NCBI GenBank assembly: GCA_036867785.1 | Contig: CP145421.1 | Location: forward strand, 806,001 to 870,000 | Length of the DNA stretch: 64,000 nucleotides | From: Plasmodiophora brassicae | Taxonomy: Eukaryota > Endomyxa: Phytomyxea > Phytomyxea > Plasmodiophorida | Direction: 5' to 3' | Program-made: the position numbers and the translations under genes | In this document: positions 34,884 to 47,271 of the stretch, in pieces | Layout: every line of letters begins with the position of its first letter | How positions within the stretch are numbered: position 1 is the first letter of the stretch | The notes under the pieces: generated by a model | What the model saw: the letters and a program-made list of their open reading frames with translations, nothing else | Database searches by the model: none | What the model was told of the DNA's origin: nothing

Positions 34884-37800
34884 ATGAGGAAGAAGGTGGA
34901 CAACCGAATTCGAACGCTGATCGAAAATGGCATCGCCCTGCATCATCGGGGCATGTTCGTTATCGTCGGGGATAAAGGTCGCGACCAGGTCGTGAACCTG
35001 CATTACATGTTGTCAAAGTCGAGGCCGAAGCAGCGTCCGAACGTTCTGTGGTGCTATAAGAAGGACCTTGGGTTCTCGTCCCACAAGCGCAAACGAATGC
35101 GACAGGTCAAACGCGACGTGCAGCGTGGCCTGCGCCAGGAAGACACGCATGACCCGTTTGAACTCTTTTTGACGTCCACTGAGGTCCGTTATTGCTACTA
35201 CCACGACTCTCACAAGATCCTGGGAAAGACGTTCGGCATGTGTGTCCTGCAGGACTTTGAGGCGCTGACACCTAACCTTCTCGCTAGAACCATTGAGACG
35301 GTATAGTTGTGTTTCATTGACTGCGGTCAATCGCGATCTGACAGGGGACCTCAGGTCGAAGGTGGCGGCCTCGTAATTCTGCTGCTAAAGACGATGTCGT
35401 CGCTGAAGTCGCTATTCGCGATGTCGATGGACGTCCACAACCGGTTCAGGACGGAATCGCATCAGGACGTCGTTGGCCGGTTCAACGAGCGTTTCATCCT
35501 CTCTTTGGCGCACTGTCGTGAGTGTCTTGTCGTGGATGATGAACTCAACATTCTTCCCATGTAAGGGGTAGCTGCCCTTCGTTAACTGTCCCGTCGTGCT
35601 GACATGCCTGCTTGTCAGCTCCTCGCATGCGCGATCGCTGACGCCAGTGGCTGGTGGGTCAACGCCGATCGACGACGAGCTGACCTCGTTGCAAGTTTCC
35701 CTGGCTGACACTCCTCCGATTTCCCATCTTGTCAACATGTGCCGAACGTCAGACCAGGCCAAAGCCCTGATGCAGCTTGTCAACTGCATCCAGGAGGCGG
35801 ACACCCGTTCGATCATTTCGCTAACAGCGGCTCGTGGACGAGGAAAGTCGGCCTGTCTTGGCCTGGCCATAGCCTCTGCTGTTGCGTACGGTCTGTCGAA
35901 CATCTTTGTCTGTGCGCCGTCTGTGGAGAACCTGTCGACGCTGTTCCAGCTCGTCTTCAAAGGTGCTCATGTGTTCATCGCTGTCCGTTTTCACTGCCCA
36001 CCAGTGCTGACGATATTCCCGGCCAGGCTTCGATGCACTGGATTACGCTGAGCATGTCGACTACGAAATCATCAAGTCGAAGACGACGGGCGACGTCATC
36101 AAGGTCAACGTTCATCGCGACAACCGACGACAGACGGTTCAGTTCGTCCAGGTACGTGTGCTCTGTTTGCTTTCCATGCGCACGCTCACACCGTACTGAG
36201 TAGGCGAAAGACGCTCACAAGCTGCTCAACTGCGAATTGCTGGTCATTGACGAAGCGGCGGCGATCCCATTGCCGCTTGTAAAGGACCTGCTGGGCAACT
36301 TCCTGACCGTTCTGTCGTCGACCATCAACGGGTATGAAGGGACGGGACGCAGCCTGTCGCTGAAGCTGTTCACTGGCCTGCGTAAGACGAAATCGGAAGC
36401 GCCGTTCGTCGAAATCAAGCTGGAGCGCCCTATCCGTTATGGCCATGGTATGGGGACCGCGCATCTGTTGCTGCCATTGTTTGATACGTTGCTCAGGGGA
36501 CTGTGTGGAGAAGTGGCTCAACGACCTGCTCTGTCTGGATTGCTCCACACCTCCGGTGACAAGAGGCGCACCTCATCCGTCTACCTGCGAATTGTACTAC
36601 GTGAATCGCGACACGCTGTTCTCCCATCACAAGGTGCAATATCAGCTCCTAGGCGTCGTCGTTGGCGCCCTTCCCAACTAAGTGCTTTGCTGTCGTAGGC
36701 ATCGGAAGCGTTCCTCCAGCGACTGATGTCCCTGTTCGTGTCGTCCCATTACAAGAACTCGCCGAACGACCTTCAGTTGATGAGCGACGCGCCTGCCCAT
36801 CACCTCTTCGTCCTATTGGGTCCGCAGTCGGGCGACTCTGCCGAGATCCCTGACATTCTTGCCGTTATTCAAGTGGCGCTTGAAGGTACACTGCTGTCCA
36901 GATCTACGAATCCGTCCGCTGAACCGGGGCGTCAGGCGAGATTTCGAAGCGTCATGTTCGTGATCAATTGGCGCGCGCTATGCAACCCACCGGCGACCTG
37001 ATCCCATGGACCGTATCGCAGCAGTTCCAGGACGATCAGTTCCCGGGCCTGTCTGGGGCACGTATCGTGCGTATCGCCACCCACCCGAGCCTGCAGAGGA
37101 TGGGGTACCGCCCATGGTGTCGTTCTGCGCCTCTCGTGAGCTAATCGTGACCTCCGTTGCAGGTACGGGTCTCGTGCACTGTCGCTGCTTCGGATGTACT
37201 ATTCTGGCGAGATGTCCAGCATTGCACCTGAAGCGGCAGGCGGGCCCGCTGTCCCGCTCGAGCCAGCTCAACCTGCTGCCGATGCAGGCAAAGGGCTTCT
37301 CGAAGAGGTCATTGCTCCCCGGGCGGGTCTTCCGCCGATCCTCGACCGCTTGCCCGATCGTCCAGCGGAGCAGCTCGACTACCTGGGCACGTCGTTCGGC
37401 ATGACCCAGTCGCTGTACAATTTCTGGGCCAAGCTCGGCTACGTCCCGATCTACCTGCGCCAGACGACGAACGAAATCACGGGGGAGAACACGGTGATCC
37501 TGGTCAACCGCCTGGATCGCGACGGCAACGACTGGCTGGTCGCGTTCTCGGACGACTTCCGCAACCGGTTCATCGCGCTGCTCCCGCAAGCGTTCCGATC
37601 CATCCCTGTCAAGCTGGCGCTCAGCATCGTCAACCCGTCCGGCAGCCTGGTCACCGGCAACCCGAACCCGAACGCCAACGTCATCGACGTCGTCCAGCTG
37701 AAGCGGGCGTTCTCCCAGTTCGACCTGCGAAGGTGCGTCTCCTGATGTTCGATGGGACTTCCGACCCGATAACCGTCGTCTGCATAGGCTGGAAGCGTAC

Positions 37801-38409
37801 TCCAAGTCACTCGTCGACTACCATCTTATTCTGGACCTGATCCCGTGCATCGCCCGGATGCTGTTCCAGGACCAGATGGGGCCGACCGTGCGCCTGAGCT
37901 TCACGCAGGCGGCGTTGGCGCTGGGCATCGGCCTCCAGTTCAAGAGCGTGTCGGAAATGCAGGCGGAGCTCGAGATTGAATCCAACCAGATCCTGGCCCT
38001 GCTCAACAAACTGATCCGGAAGGTCGTCGCGTTCTTCAACAGCCTGCTGGAAGGCGAAGCGCGAGCCGCGATCCAGTCGGAGATGGCGAGCGCGCCACCG
38101 CGAGCCCCGTTGCCCAGTGGACCCGTCCGGCAATCATTGTCGAAGGACTTGGCCGAAGGCGCCCGGGAAACGCACGTAATGCTGTACGCGAAGCAGCAGG
38201 CGCTACTGGAGTCGACCAACCTGGCCGAATACGCCATCAAGAGCACGGACGACCAGTGGAGCGAGGCGCTGCCGTCGAATGCAGCGGCGCCGCCGTCGAC
38301 CATCTCGGTCAAGTCGTCTGCCGATAAGAAACGCAAGATGGACCATTCGGCGAAGCCGGCGAAGACGAAGAAGAACAAGATGGGCAACAAGAAGGCGTCC
38401 CGCAAGTGA
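34884..38409 (+). CDS. NAT10: RNA cytidine acetyltransferase NAT10/Kre33
   Basis: Makes N4-acetylcytidine in 18S rRNA and tRNA in the nucleolus, using acetyl-CoA and ATP. The start MRKKVDNRIRTLIENGIALH is typical. Next FVIVGDKGRDQVVNLHYML, PNVLWCYKKDLGFSSHKRKR (DUF1726), then the helicase-like ATPase: Walker A LTAARGRGKSACLGLAIASA, Walker B LLVIDEAAAIPLPLVKDLL. A GNAT domain follows (ARIVRIATHPSLQRMGYG, LLRMYYSGEM), then TSFGMTQSLYNFWAKLGYVP, YLRQTTNEITGEN and the tRNA-binding tail VAFFNSLLEGEA. It ends in a Lys-rich nucleolar signal (KTKKNKMGNKKASRK). Roughly nine to ten short introns in the first two-thirds, then long exons. All catalytic motifs look intact. Confidence 0.97.
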
Positions 38410-38507
38410 TACAGTGTCCATGACGTTCCTAAACTGGTGTTGTTGTTTCTAATTTTAGGCGCCGAATCTCACCCGAATCGGGTGCTGCTGATCATTTCCC
38501 GAACACG

Positions 38508-38914
38508 ATGCCAGGCCTGTGCACGGTCCCGACGATTATCGTGGCGTACCTCGCCATTGGCATCTGGGTATCGCGACGCGCCCGGCAGCAACAGGACGCG
38601 ATGCTGGTCGGCAAAGACCTGCCTGTCGTGTACCTTGACGATGACGATAGCCGATCAATGCGGGACCTGTACGTTCACAGCGTAGCATCGTAACTACGGG
38701 TCACCGCCTCCCCTGACGAACGTCCCACAGGTGCACCATCTGCATGGAGGATTTCGACGCCACCCAACCACTGAACCGGTTGCCGTGCGGGCACCTGTTC
38801 CATCGATCGTGCACAGCGGACTGGAACCCGACCATCCAAAGCCTGTGCCCGAACTGTCGGGAACCGGTCCGGCCATCCGCTGTCCCTGCCGAGCTGAACG
38901 CCACTGCAGTCTGA
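38508..38914 (+). CDS. Small membrane-anchored RING-H2 protein
   Basis: Probable E3 ubiquitin ligase. Exon 1 encodes one TM helix (TVPTIIVAYLAIGIWVS) and an acidic linker (YLDDDDSRSMRD). A 61-nt intron (GTACGT to CACAG) leads in phase to LCTICMEDFDATQPLNRLPC, GHLFHRSCTADW, SLCPNCREPV: a full RING-H2 set of zinc ligands (C-C-C-H-H-C-C-C). It ends NATAV at 38914. About 115 residues, ATL-like in size. It starts only about 100 nt after NAT10, so the two may share a promoter region or lie close in tandem. Confidence 0.85.
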
Positions 38915-38980
38915 ATACATCGCCGAGCATCTGATGACGACCAGGATTGGGGCGCATTGCTTGCACAGACGTACATTGTA

Positions 38981-39397
38981 TCACGACACCTGTGGGGACT
39001 GGGCGGCGGCGACTGGTACCGTCTGGCCGAGTTTCGATGCGTCCTGGTGCACTCGTCGAGCGGCCAGGACGCGGTAGAACAAGGAGACGCTGAGTGCGAT
39101 TACGCCGGTGAGTACAGCGGGGACCAGGAGCAGGAGCAGGCGCGACGACGACGCTAGCGATGTGTCAGAGGCGAGAAACGCAACCGGCGCCCGAGTCGAC
39201 AGCCGTTGCGTGGACTGTGGGTCAACGAGCACCGGGTAGGCCGCTCGGCGGTCACGATGCATGGCCTGCAGGTCGGTAGTCGACATTGCTGCACGCCTGA
39301 TGAACAGCGTCTGTGCTGTGGATCGCAATATGCGCCCGGTGAACGGAGCCGCGTTGACGGCGCATGCGACCGCGACGACGATGATGACAAACCGCAT
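38981..39397 (-). CDS. Small single-pass membrane protein with signal peptide
   Basis: ATG 39397, about 138 residues, one exon. Signal peptide MRFVIIVVAVACAVNAAPF, a luminal or extracellular part of about 55 residues rich in Arg and Thr, then a TM helix (LLLLLVPAVLTGVIALSVSL) and a short cytoplasmic tail FYRVLAARRVHQDASKLGQ. Type I topology. No conserved domain recognised. It is convergent with the RING gene (67 nt between stops) and lies in the 5' direction of the histone H4 3' end. Confidence 0.6.
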   Translation of the reverse strand: MRFVIIVVAVACAVNAAPFTGRILRSTAQTLFIRRAAMSTTDLQAMHRDRRAAYPVLVDPQSTQRLSTRAPVAFLASDTSLASSSRLLLLLVPAVLTGVIALSVSLFYRVLAARRVHQDASKLGQTVPVAAAQSPQVS

Positions 39398-39493
39398 CCC
39401 CAAGATATGAACGTGTCACCATGACGCGCACACGTGCTGAAATCAGAATCTCGCGTTGTCTGGAGGAGGCGATTGTTGTATTGTGACGTTTGA

Positions 39494-39510
39494 GGTGTTG
39501 ATTAAACACC
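39494..39510 (-). promoter_or_regulatory. 3' hairpin of histone H4 mRNA
   Basis: On the minus strand GGTGTTTAATCAACACC: a six-base-pair stem GGTGTT/AACACC with a five-base loop TAATC, 37 nt past the H4 stop codon. It is almost the same as the hairpin after H3 (40651-40666). The size and position match the histone-mRNA stem-loop that replaces a poly(A) tail in animals, green algae and several protists. Confidence 0.75.
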
Positions 39511-39547
39511 GTTTAAGATTTGCTGCAAATGGGGCAGATGGAATTGC

Positions 39548-40608
<1,061 letters not shown>

Positions 40609-41154
40609 GCGGCCACCTGATCGGCGTACCATCGCTGACGTCCAACAACTGGTGTTAATCAACACCACAAGATTCCAAAGAGTAATATATTCTATGTGGT
40701 GAATTGATCACGCGTGGCATGCGTACGATCGGTAGAATGCCCGTATTATCCACGCCGTGACCAGTTTTCACGTGCGATCAGGCACCTCAGGCGGAACGGC
40801 ATGAACATTGAAACCTATGCTGCTGTAAGAATGCACTAGATATTCCGTCTGGAGTTGTTTTCACGGTCTTCGTGCTGCTTCCTTTTCACCCGGACCGCTT
40901 CTGGCAGGCACCCGCTGCACACCGGTACAGCAACGGCTTTCGTCAAAATGGAACGTGCCGTCTGACGTCCTCGTGGGCAACGCGACGAAGGGTATAGGCG
41001 GTCCCTATAATTGCGCTCGATATTGCAGCGTTGGGTTACTTTGGGTCGCGGCTCACCGTTTTAAAATTGATTACGAGCAATGACCCACGGAAGATCGATC
41101 GGGTACGCCACCTCGTTGGAGTTGCATCGCACGGGCACGGAACGACGGAATCGC
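40609..41154. other. Intergenic region downstream of H3
   Basis: After the H3 hairpin no convincing open frame is seen on either strand. A TATAATTG sequence at about 41006-41013 lies about 145 nt upstream of the next start and could be a core promoter element for the gene at 41155. Confidence 0.5.
40651..40666 (+). promoter_or_regulatory. 3' hairpin of histone H3 mRNA
   Basis: GGTGTTAATCAACACC: a perfect six-base-pair stem with a four-base loop, 42 nt past the H3 stop. This is the 16-nt 6+4+6 geometry of classical histone stem-loops, with GG at the start, a U-A closing pair and CC at the end. Flanking T and A at 40650/40667 extend the stem to seven pairs. Confidence 0.8.
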
Positions 41155-42736
41155 ATGGTGACGACTTCAAACGCTGCCCGCTTTTCTGTCCTGTTAGTGC
41201 AACTGTTGCTGAACCGCTTTGCCAAAGCGACGCTGTCCTTTCCTGGGGCGACAAGCCCCGGCCTGACGGACGCCGTCATATATTCGCCTCCACTGACATC
41301 GTTCCTGGGGCCGCAGTGGTCCGACAATGCCACGGCTCTTACCAGGCCTGTCGTTCTGTACAGCGGCGACCTATGTGATCGTCAATCCATTCCGTCCGAC
41401 GTCGTTCGTCAGCGCATCGTCATTGTCTCTTTGGAAGCCGCCAGTGCAATGGCTTGCTCCAGTGAGGAGGCGTACACCAACATGGAGAATCAAGGCCCTG
41501 CAGCCGTAATTGGTGAGATCCCCAACCCCATCCTTATAATATGTGCTTTGGATCTTACATTCTTCTCTAGTGTCGTATTCGGAGAGGACGGTCGGCTCTA
41601 GCCTGTACTGCAACGACGGGTCGCGTGGTTCAAGAACGCGATCGCACAAGATGCTGTTCCTGGCAATCGCACCTTCTGCAACCCTGTACGACGACATTGT
41701 GGCGCAAGCTCCTGGATTGAATGCCACAGTGTACCCTGACTTTAACGTATGGGCCCCTGTCTTGTCCTCGTGGTACTACCAGCTGTTCGTCCGCATCATT
41801 CCCAGCACGATCCTGGTCGGGGCCGGGTGCGCGGCAGCCGTATTCTTCGCCGCCCACATGCTGATCATCCACGAGAGGTTCAAGGACGAGTCCGGGCAGG
41901 AGCGCCGCTCCATTCGCCGCTGGGTGCGCTTCGTGTCCAGAGCTGTCGACTTGCCACATTTCGTCCTGTTCACAGAGCTGACCACTGCCACCTTGGCAGG
42001 CGTTGTCACCGCAGTTGACGGGTTTCAAAGCACGCCTACCCTTCCCTGTTCTGTCGTGAACTACTTCCTGACTCTGCTCGCCGGCTGGTCGTTCGCGTGT
42101 TCCATGGCCTGCGCGACCGTCTGGGTCAGGAAGCTGGGCGACCTGATGCCAGGTAAACAGCAGTCGCTTGTGACGCGCGTCGTCTCCGGCGAATACCCTG
42201 TCGTCTATGCCTTGCTGAACATCGTCCCGGTCATACTGGACACGTCCATCTCGATATGTTTCGCGATGTACTACTTCCCGCCGCTGCTGACGGCAGCAGC
42301 GTCCGGCGTTCTGATGCTGATGCAAATCGTGCTGAGCTGCCACGTCCTGACGGGCGTCGCCAAGTACTCCTCCACGGCCGCGGGCATCCAGGCGAGGTCC
42401 TCCAGCTCCGCCGGCCACGAGGCGTCCGTTGACAGGTTCCTTGTGCGGCTCAGCCGATGTGCACTCGGCCTGTCGCTCTCCACCATCATGTACTGCGTCG
42501 GAGCGGCAACCATCGGCCTGGTCCCAGCGTACGCCAACACGCCCAGCGGCTGGACCGTCTCGTGGGCGCTTGCCTACACCGGCAGAGCCCTGGACAGCGC
42601 GTTCCGCGTCGCCATCTTCCAACCGAAACTCGGCCTCCTTCTACCTTCCAGCGCTAAGCTTCGCCATATCGTTGTCCAGCCATCTACCAGACCTGTCGCA
42701 CCATCTGGCCACAAACAGACGACGCGCCATCACTGA
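41155..42736 (+). CDS. Multi-pass membrane protein with extracellular domain (paralogue B)
   Basis: Paralogue of the gene at 32622. Two exons: the first encodes a signal peptide (FSVLLVQLLLNRFAKATLSF) and a PA-like ectodomain (RPVVLYSGDLCDRQSIPSDV, RQRIVIVSLEAASAMACSSE, NQGPAAVI). A 58-nt GTGAGA...CTCTAG intron lies at about 41513-41571. The second exon has seven to eight hydrophobic helices including LFVRIIPSTILVGAGCAAAV, LFTELTTATLAGVVTAVDG, PVVYALLNIVPVILDTSISI and TIMYCVGAATIGLVPAYANT. It ends with SGWTVSWALAYTGRALDSAF, matching TGWTVFWALTPLIRAGNSF of its partner. The function is unknown. The intron is absent from the other copy. Confidence 0.83.
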
Positions 42737-42951
42737 CGATGATAAAGCAACGCGCTGAGGCGCGAATCCTGACTGAAACTCTTGTGTGTTAGCCGGATGT
42801 CATCCCAGGCGCGACGGGCGCCTGCAGGGGGCTTCGAGTGTGTGCCAGCCGCGGCGTGCTGCGCTGGGCGGGCGTCGTCCCATTCCCGCGGCGCCCTCCG
42901 TTTTGTGTGAAGCATCGTGTGCGTGGGGCTGCCTGGGGCGACGGTCCCCGC

Positions 42952-44669
42952 ATGATGGTGCCGGCGCTGATCGCGGCGTTGTCGTCGCCGGCGCCGTACC
43001 CGTTCGAGGTGCGATCCGATATCGTCGTCAAGCAGACGCACCTGTCCGTTGTGTTCCTGGTCGACGACGGTAGGCGCGGCGCGCGCGGGCGAACGCCCCC
43101 GACTGACTGACGCCGGCCGTACCGCCCAGTTGTGTACAAGGTCAAACGGGCGGTGGATTTCGGCTTCGTGGACTACTCGACGCTGGAGAAGCGCAGGCGG
43201 TTCTGCGAGGCGGAGGTGCTGCTGAACAGGCGCATGGCGCCGACGGTCTACATTGGCGTGGTCGCGATCCGCCTCGATGCCGCCACCGGGTCGCTGTTCG
43301 TCGACGCGGACGAGGACGCCGCCCAGCCGCTCGATGTCGTCGAGTACGCCGTCAAGATGCGCCGACTGGCGGACGACGACACGCTGCTGCATGCGGTTCG
43401 CACCGGAGCGGCGGTCTCGTCCGAGACGCTGCTGCCGATAGCGCGCCTGCTCGCCGACTTCCACACGCGCATCGCGGCGCGATCGCCGACGATTGCCCAG
43501 TTCGGCGCCTACGACAACGTGGCGTTCAACATGAGCGAGAACTTTCGGCAGACGCCGGACCATGTCCGGCACGGGTGGGTGTCGCAGGCCGTCTACGAGC
43601 GGGTCCGATCCGCATCCGTTGCCGGGCTGGAGTCCCTGCGACCGGTCATGCAGGAGCGTGTCGCGCGTGGCGTCCCCTGCGACGCGCACGGCGACCTGCG
43701 CCTCGAGCACGTCTACGTCGAGGACGGGCGCATCAGCATCATCGACTGTGTCGAGTTTTCGGACCGGTCGGTGTGCATACGCGTGCCTGTGCGGTGGGGC
43801 GACGTCCTGACAGGCACGTCAGGCTCCGGTACGGCGACCCGCTATCCGACATTGCGTTCCTGCTGATGGATCTGCTGTACGAAACGGGCCAGCTGGCCTG
43901 GTCGGACGTGCTGCTGGACGAGTACCTGTCCGCGTGCGCTGTGAAACGAACGCCTGCCGTTGACCGCCTCGTGTCGTGGTATTCCTGCTATCGAAGCGTG
44001 GTCCGCGCCAAGGTCGTCGGGCTGAAGGCCCGGGAGGAAACCGTCCAGGAACACGAGCGTCGCGCCGCCCAGCGCCGCGTCCGCCGTCACTGGCACGTCG
44101 CGCTGACGCTCATTGAGGAGCCCGGCTCCCGGCCCGGCCTGATCATTGTCACCGGCCTGCCGGCGTCGGGGAAGTCGACCATCGCCAAGGCGTTGGACGT
44201 GCCGCTCGCCGTCGTCCTGCGAACCGACACGATCAGGAAAGAGGGCGACGACGTCGCCCCTGCCTATGACGTCGATGCCAAGCGCGTCATCTACGAGGAG
44301 CTGGCGACGCGGGCCGCCCACCATCTACGCGAAGGCAAGCGCGTCATTGCGGACGCGACGTTCAATCTCGCCGGGCAGGTCGACGCGTTCCGCCACGTCG
44401 CCAGGGACCTCGGCGTCATCTTCGTCATCCTGCTGTGCCAGTGCCCGGACCGGTCCGCCGTCAGGCGTCGCCTGGAGCGTCGCACGGGCGACGCCTCCGA
44501 CGCCGACTGGAACGTCTACCTGACGATGGCAGCGAACTGGCAGGGGCCGACCGTGGACACCGCCGGTGTCGTCCCGGTCGACACGTCCGGGTCCATCGGC
44601 GACATGTGCGGGCGCGCGCGCGCCGCCCTCGCCCGCGTCGGCCTGGCGTCGCACTCCGACGACGTGTAG
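42952..44669 (+). CDS. Bacterial-type aminoglycoside-phosphotransferase-like kinase fused to P-loop kinase
   Basis: Two-domain protein like the COG2187-COG0645 proteins common in bacteria. The N-terminal APH/kinase fold reads DIVVKQTHLSVVFLVDD, VYKVKRAVDFGFVDYSTLEK, VEYAVKMRRLADDDTLL, catalytic CDAHGDLRLEHVYVEDG (HGDL, with Arg replacing Asn-like spacing) and ISIIDCVEFSDR then LRYGDPLSDIAFLLMDL. The C-terminal AAA_33-type kinase has P-loop IIVTGLPASGKSTIAKALD and VVLRTDTIRKE, then GKRVIADATFNLAGQVDAF. Two introns interrupt the frame (about 43071-43130 and 43772-43828). The bacterial enzymes have no firm substrate. A gene of bacterial origin is likely, now spliced and matched to local composition. 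Confidence 0.88.
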
Positions 44670-45206
44670 CGACGCCTCGTCGCGTCGACAGCGCAACGCA
44701 CCGGGCCCAGCGACATGCGCTGCTGCTGGTCCTGCTCGAGTTGCCCCGTCTAAAAATATCAACCTGCTATGTGCCGACGCTCAACGACGACAACTGGCGA
44801 TTCGTCGTCGGCAACCGGACCGACGCGTACAGGACGCCCGCAGGTGGTTGTCGTCGTCGTCGTCGACAGGGCCACGGCGGCCGGTCTGATGTCCGCCGCG
44901 TGTGCGGGCAGCAGCGCGTCTCCGCGGGGGGACCCACCGCCCCAGGGACAGACAGGCAGACGCGCTGCGCGTGCGCGTCGGACGGGGCGACGACGGCGCG
45001 GCTTTATTTGACCGGGCGGGTTTGGGTCAGTGCGGGGGAAAGTGCGCGTCCTGACTAAATGGGGGCCCGATTCCCCAGCAGCCCGAAGCAGCGGATCGAG
45101 GTCAGCCGATCGCAGCCGCATTAGGCAAACCGTGTCTTGCAGGGGGTCGACGATCGCCGCCTGTCCGGACCCGGCGCCCAGCAACCCCGCGATTATCAGA
45201 CCGCCG
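44670..45206. other. Intergenic region before the zinc-finger gene
   Basis: Contains a GTCGTCGTCGTC tract near 44848-44866 and a CCGCCCGG-rich stretch. Open frames run in from the next gene, but no independent gene is supported. The zinc-finger frame stays open upstream to about 45030 without an ATG. Confidence 0.4.
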
Positions 45207-46274
45207 ATGCTCGACGAGGCCAGCGCCGGCGAGCCGCGCCGCCCGCCGCTGTACTTCCAGGCGCGCCCGGCCGCCCTGCAGGTGCCGACGCCGGTGGCGG
45301 TCGGCGGCGCCGGATCGCCCATGTGGAACAACGCGTTCAACGCGTCCGCCTGCTTCTCGCCGATGAACCTCGGGTTCAACTCGCCGATGAACTTCCCGGG
45401 CCTGGGCGGGTCGCCCGGCGGCCCGCTCCTCCTGTCGACGCCGTCGATGGCCGTCCCGACCGCCGTCCAGGCGTCCGTCGCCCACCAGAACTCGCCGACG
45501 CCCCCGTTCTACCAGGTGCCGCGGGCCGCCCCGATGGCGCGGGACGCTCCACCCGCCGCCGCCGCCGCCGTCGCCGCCGCCGCACCGGCGCGTATCGCCG
45601 GGTCCGCGTTCCACCAGTCGACGCCGATCCACAGGGAAGACGGCACGCCGTCGCCGCTATTCTCCTACGCCATGGTCCCGGGCAACATGGGCAGCCCGCT
45701 GCTGCCGGGCGTGTCGTCGCAGCAGGCGTTCGCGCCGGCGACCCCGACCCGCCCGCCGTCGTCCAGCGGCTCCCTGCGCCGATCGTTGCTGATCCGGCAG
45801 CAGCAGATGCAGACGGGGGCGATCTGCGCGCACGCGTCGATCGCGAACGACTACTCGATGTCGCCGACCGGGTCCGCCTGCAGCGTGTCGTCGGGCGACG
45901 AGTCGTCGTCGCAGACGCCGGCCGTCCCCGCGCACCGGACGGGGACGGTGCCGTCCAAGACGCCGCTGCCCGACAACGGCGACACGATGCGGATCGATCC
46001 GCGCCACCAGCACCACTACGAGCGGCTCGTGTTCGCCGGCCTGCACGGCGCGTCGTCGCCGCTGGACAGGATCCGCGTCTGGTCGGACGGCGTCGGCGGC
46101 CCGCTCCTGTACGACTGCGTCTGCGGGAAGCGCATCCCGAACACGTCGCTGCACAAGGTCAAGCGGCACGCCTACAGGCACGCCGTCTCGTCGTACACGT
46201 GCGACCTGTGCGGCAAGGTCTTCAAGGCGCACTGGAGCCTGAACGCGCACAAGCGAATCCATAAGATCGAGTGA
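45207..46274 (+). CDS. C2H2 zinc-finger protein with long low-complexity N-terminus
   Basis: Probable transcription factor. ATG 45207 opens a single-exon frame of about 355 residues. Residues 1-270 are rich in Pro, Ala, Ser and Gln (AAAAAVAAAAPARIAGSAF, SLLIRQQQMQTG), a typical disordered activation region. The C-terminus holds one classical finger, YTCDLCGKVFKAHWSLNAHK then RIH (C-x2-C-x12-H-x3-H), preceded by a degenerate one, YDCVCGKRIPNTSLHKVKRH. The protein ends just after the finger. The arrangement of a C-terminal finger pair resembles fungal and amoebal factors. The target is unknown. Confidence 0.78.
   Translation: MLDEASAGEPRRPPLYFQARPAALQVPTPVAVGGAGSPMWNNAFNASACFSPMNLGFNSPMNFPGLGGSPGGPLLLSTPSMAVPTAVQASVAHQNSPTPPFYQVPRAAPMARDAPPAAAAAVAAAAPARIAGSAFHQSTPIHREDGTPSPLFSYAMVPGNMGSPLLPGVSSQQAFAPATPTRPPSSSGSLRRSLLIRQQQMQTGAICAHASIANDYSMSPTGSACSVSSGDESSSQTPAVPAHRTGTVPSKTPLPDNGDTMRIDPRHQHHYERLVFAGLHGASSPLDRIRVWSDGVGGPLLYDCVCGKRIPNTSLHKVKRHAYRHAVSSYTCDLCGKVFKAHWSLNAHKRIHKIE
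45580..45620 (+). repeat. Poly-Ala-coding GCC tract
   Basis: Inside the zinc-finger gene; GCC/GTC codons around 45548-45592 encode AAAAAVAAAAPA, a low-complexity segment prone to slippage. Confidence 0.6.
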
Positions 46275-46603
46275 CGATGACGATGATGGGGTGCGGGTGG
46301 GTGCGCCCGTGTCGTCCTCCACCACCACCCCGTCGTCGTCGTCGTACTCCTACTTCTACTACTACTACTTATATTTGCTATTTCATTCTCCGGTTGTTAT
46401 CCCCATGTTGGTATAAACGATGCCGATCGTCATTGTCGTTTGGGCCCACCCCCGATCACGTTCCAGACTGCCTGCCGGGGCAGGGCGACCCTCCGCTCCT
46501 GTGACTCGGATAGGTGGCGGCGTGTGTGTGGGTCGCTATATTATAGATCTGGAACAATAGTGGCAGGACCGCGCGAGAGGCACGCGCCAGAACGCAGATC
46601 GCG
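46275..46603. other. Microsatellite-rich intergenic region
   Basis: Holds CACCACCACC, GTCGTCGTCGTCGT and CTTCTACTACTACTACTTAT tracts between about 46320 and 46375, then AT-rich sequence that may serve as 3' UTR of the zinc-finger gene. A TATATTATAG at 46537-46546 lies about 60 nt before the next ATG and is a possible TATA element. Confidence 0.5.
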
Positions 46604-47271
46604 ATGCAATCAATACGGTCGCGATACGACCGGTGGAAGGAACGACGACGCCAGGGGCGCTCCCTGGACGCGCCGCCCGCGAACCAGGCACTTGCCGCTG
46701 ATCCGGCCAACGAACCAGCGGCGGCGGTGGTGGTGGCGCCCCCCGCCAACGGAAACGCCCGACTGTCCATGCCAGGTGGCCATCTCCCTGCATGCCGCGT
46801 GCGACGCGCTGACGCGTGCCTCGTAGTCGCACAAGCGCCCGCCGTCGAGGTGCTGAACGTCAATGGGCACCAGGTCATGGTGTTCCGGAGTGCACAGGCG
46901 CCGGCACGAAAGACGGTCGACCCGACGCTGATCCCGTCGTTCGGCTTCAAGCGGCCCGAGTAGGACGCGCTCGCGCCACCCGGATGCGCCCGTGCCTACG
47001 CCTGACACACGCGTCCGCAGGCCGTCCTCGTCAACCGAACGAACGTCGTGCATCGTCTGCCTACTGGATTTCGAGGAAGGCGACGAGGTCAAACTGCTGC
47101 CGTGCCTGCATGCGTTCCACGCGGCGTGCATATCGGAGTGGTTCCAGCAGCATTCAACGTGCCCGGTAGGGCGGCGCGTGCGACATTGACGGGGCGCTGA
47201 CTATGTACCGTCCGCAGATCTGCCAGCAGGACGTCAGGGCGATGCTGACACAGGGCATGTCCCTCGGTTAG
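46604..47271 (+). CDS. RING-H2 E3 ligase-like protein
   Basis: Four exons. It starts MQSIRSRYDRWKERRRQGRS and an Ala/Pro linker. Exon 2 has EVLNVNGHQVMVFRSAQAPA and PTLIPSFGFKRP, then an intron (GTAGGA to GTCCGCAG) leads to the RING: TSCIVCLLDFEEGDEVKLLP, CLHAFHAACISEWFQQHSTC, P. The last zinc pair needs a further intron at 47166: CP is spliced to ICQQDVRAMLTQGMSLG, restoring CPIC and giving a stop at 47271. Read through without this intron the ligand would be lost, so splicing is favoured. ZNRF/RNF11-like layout. Cytosolic; partner unknown. Confidence 0.8.

Noticed and set aside
45137-46264. 375-codon Arg/Ala-rich plus frame
   Set aside because: Out-of-frame reading of the zinc-finger gene; no motif and extreme Arg content.
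47160-47189. RING finger missing its last Cys (CPVG)
   Set aside because: A GTAGGG...CCGCAG intron restores CPIC and a natural stop at 47271.
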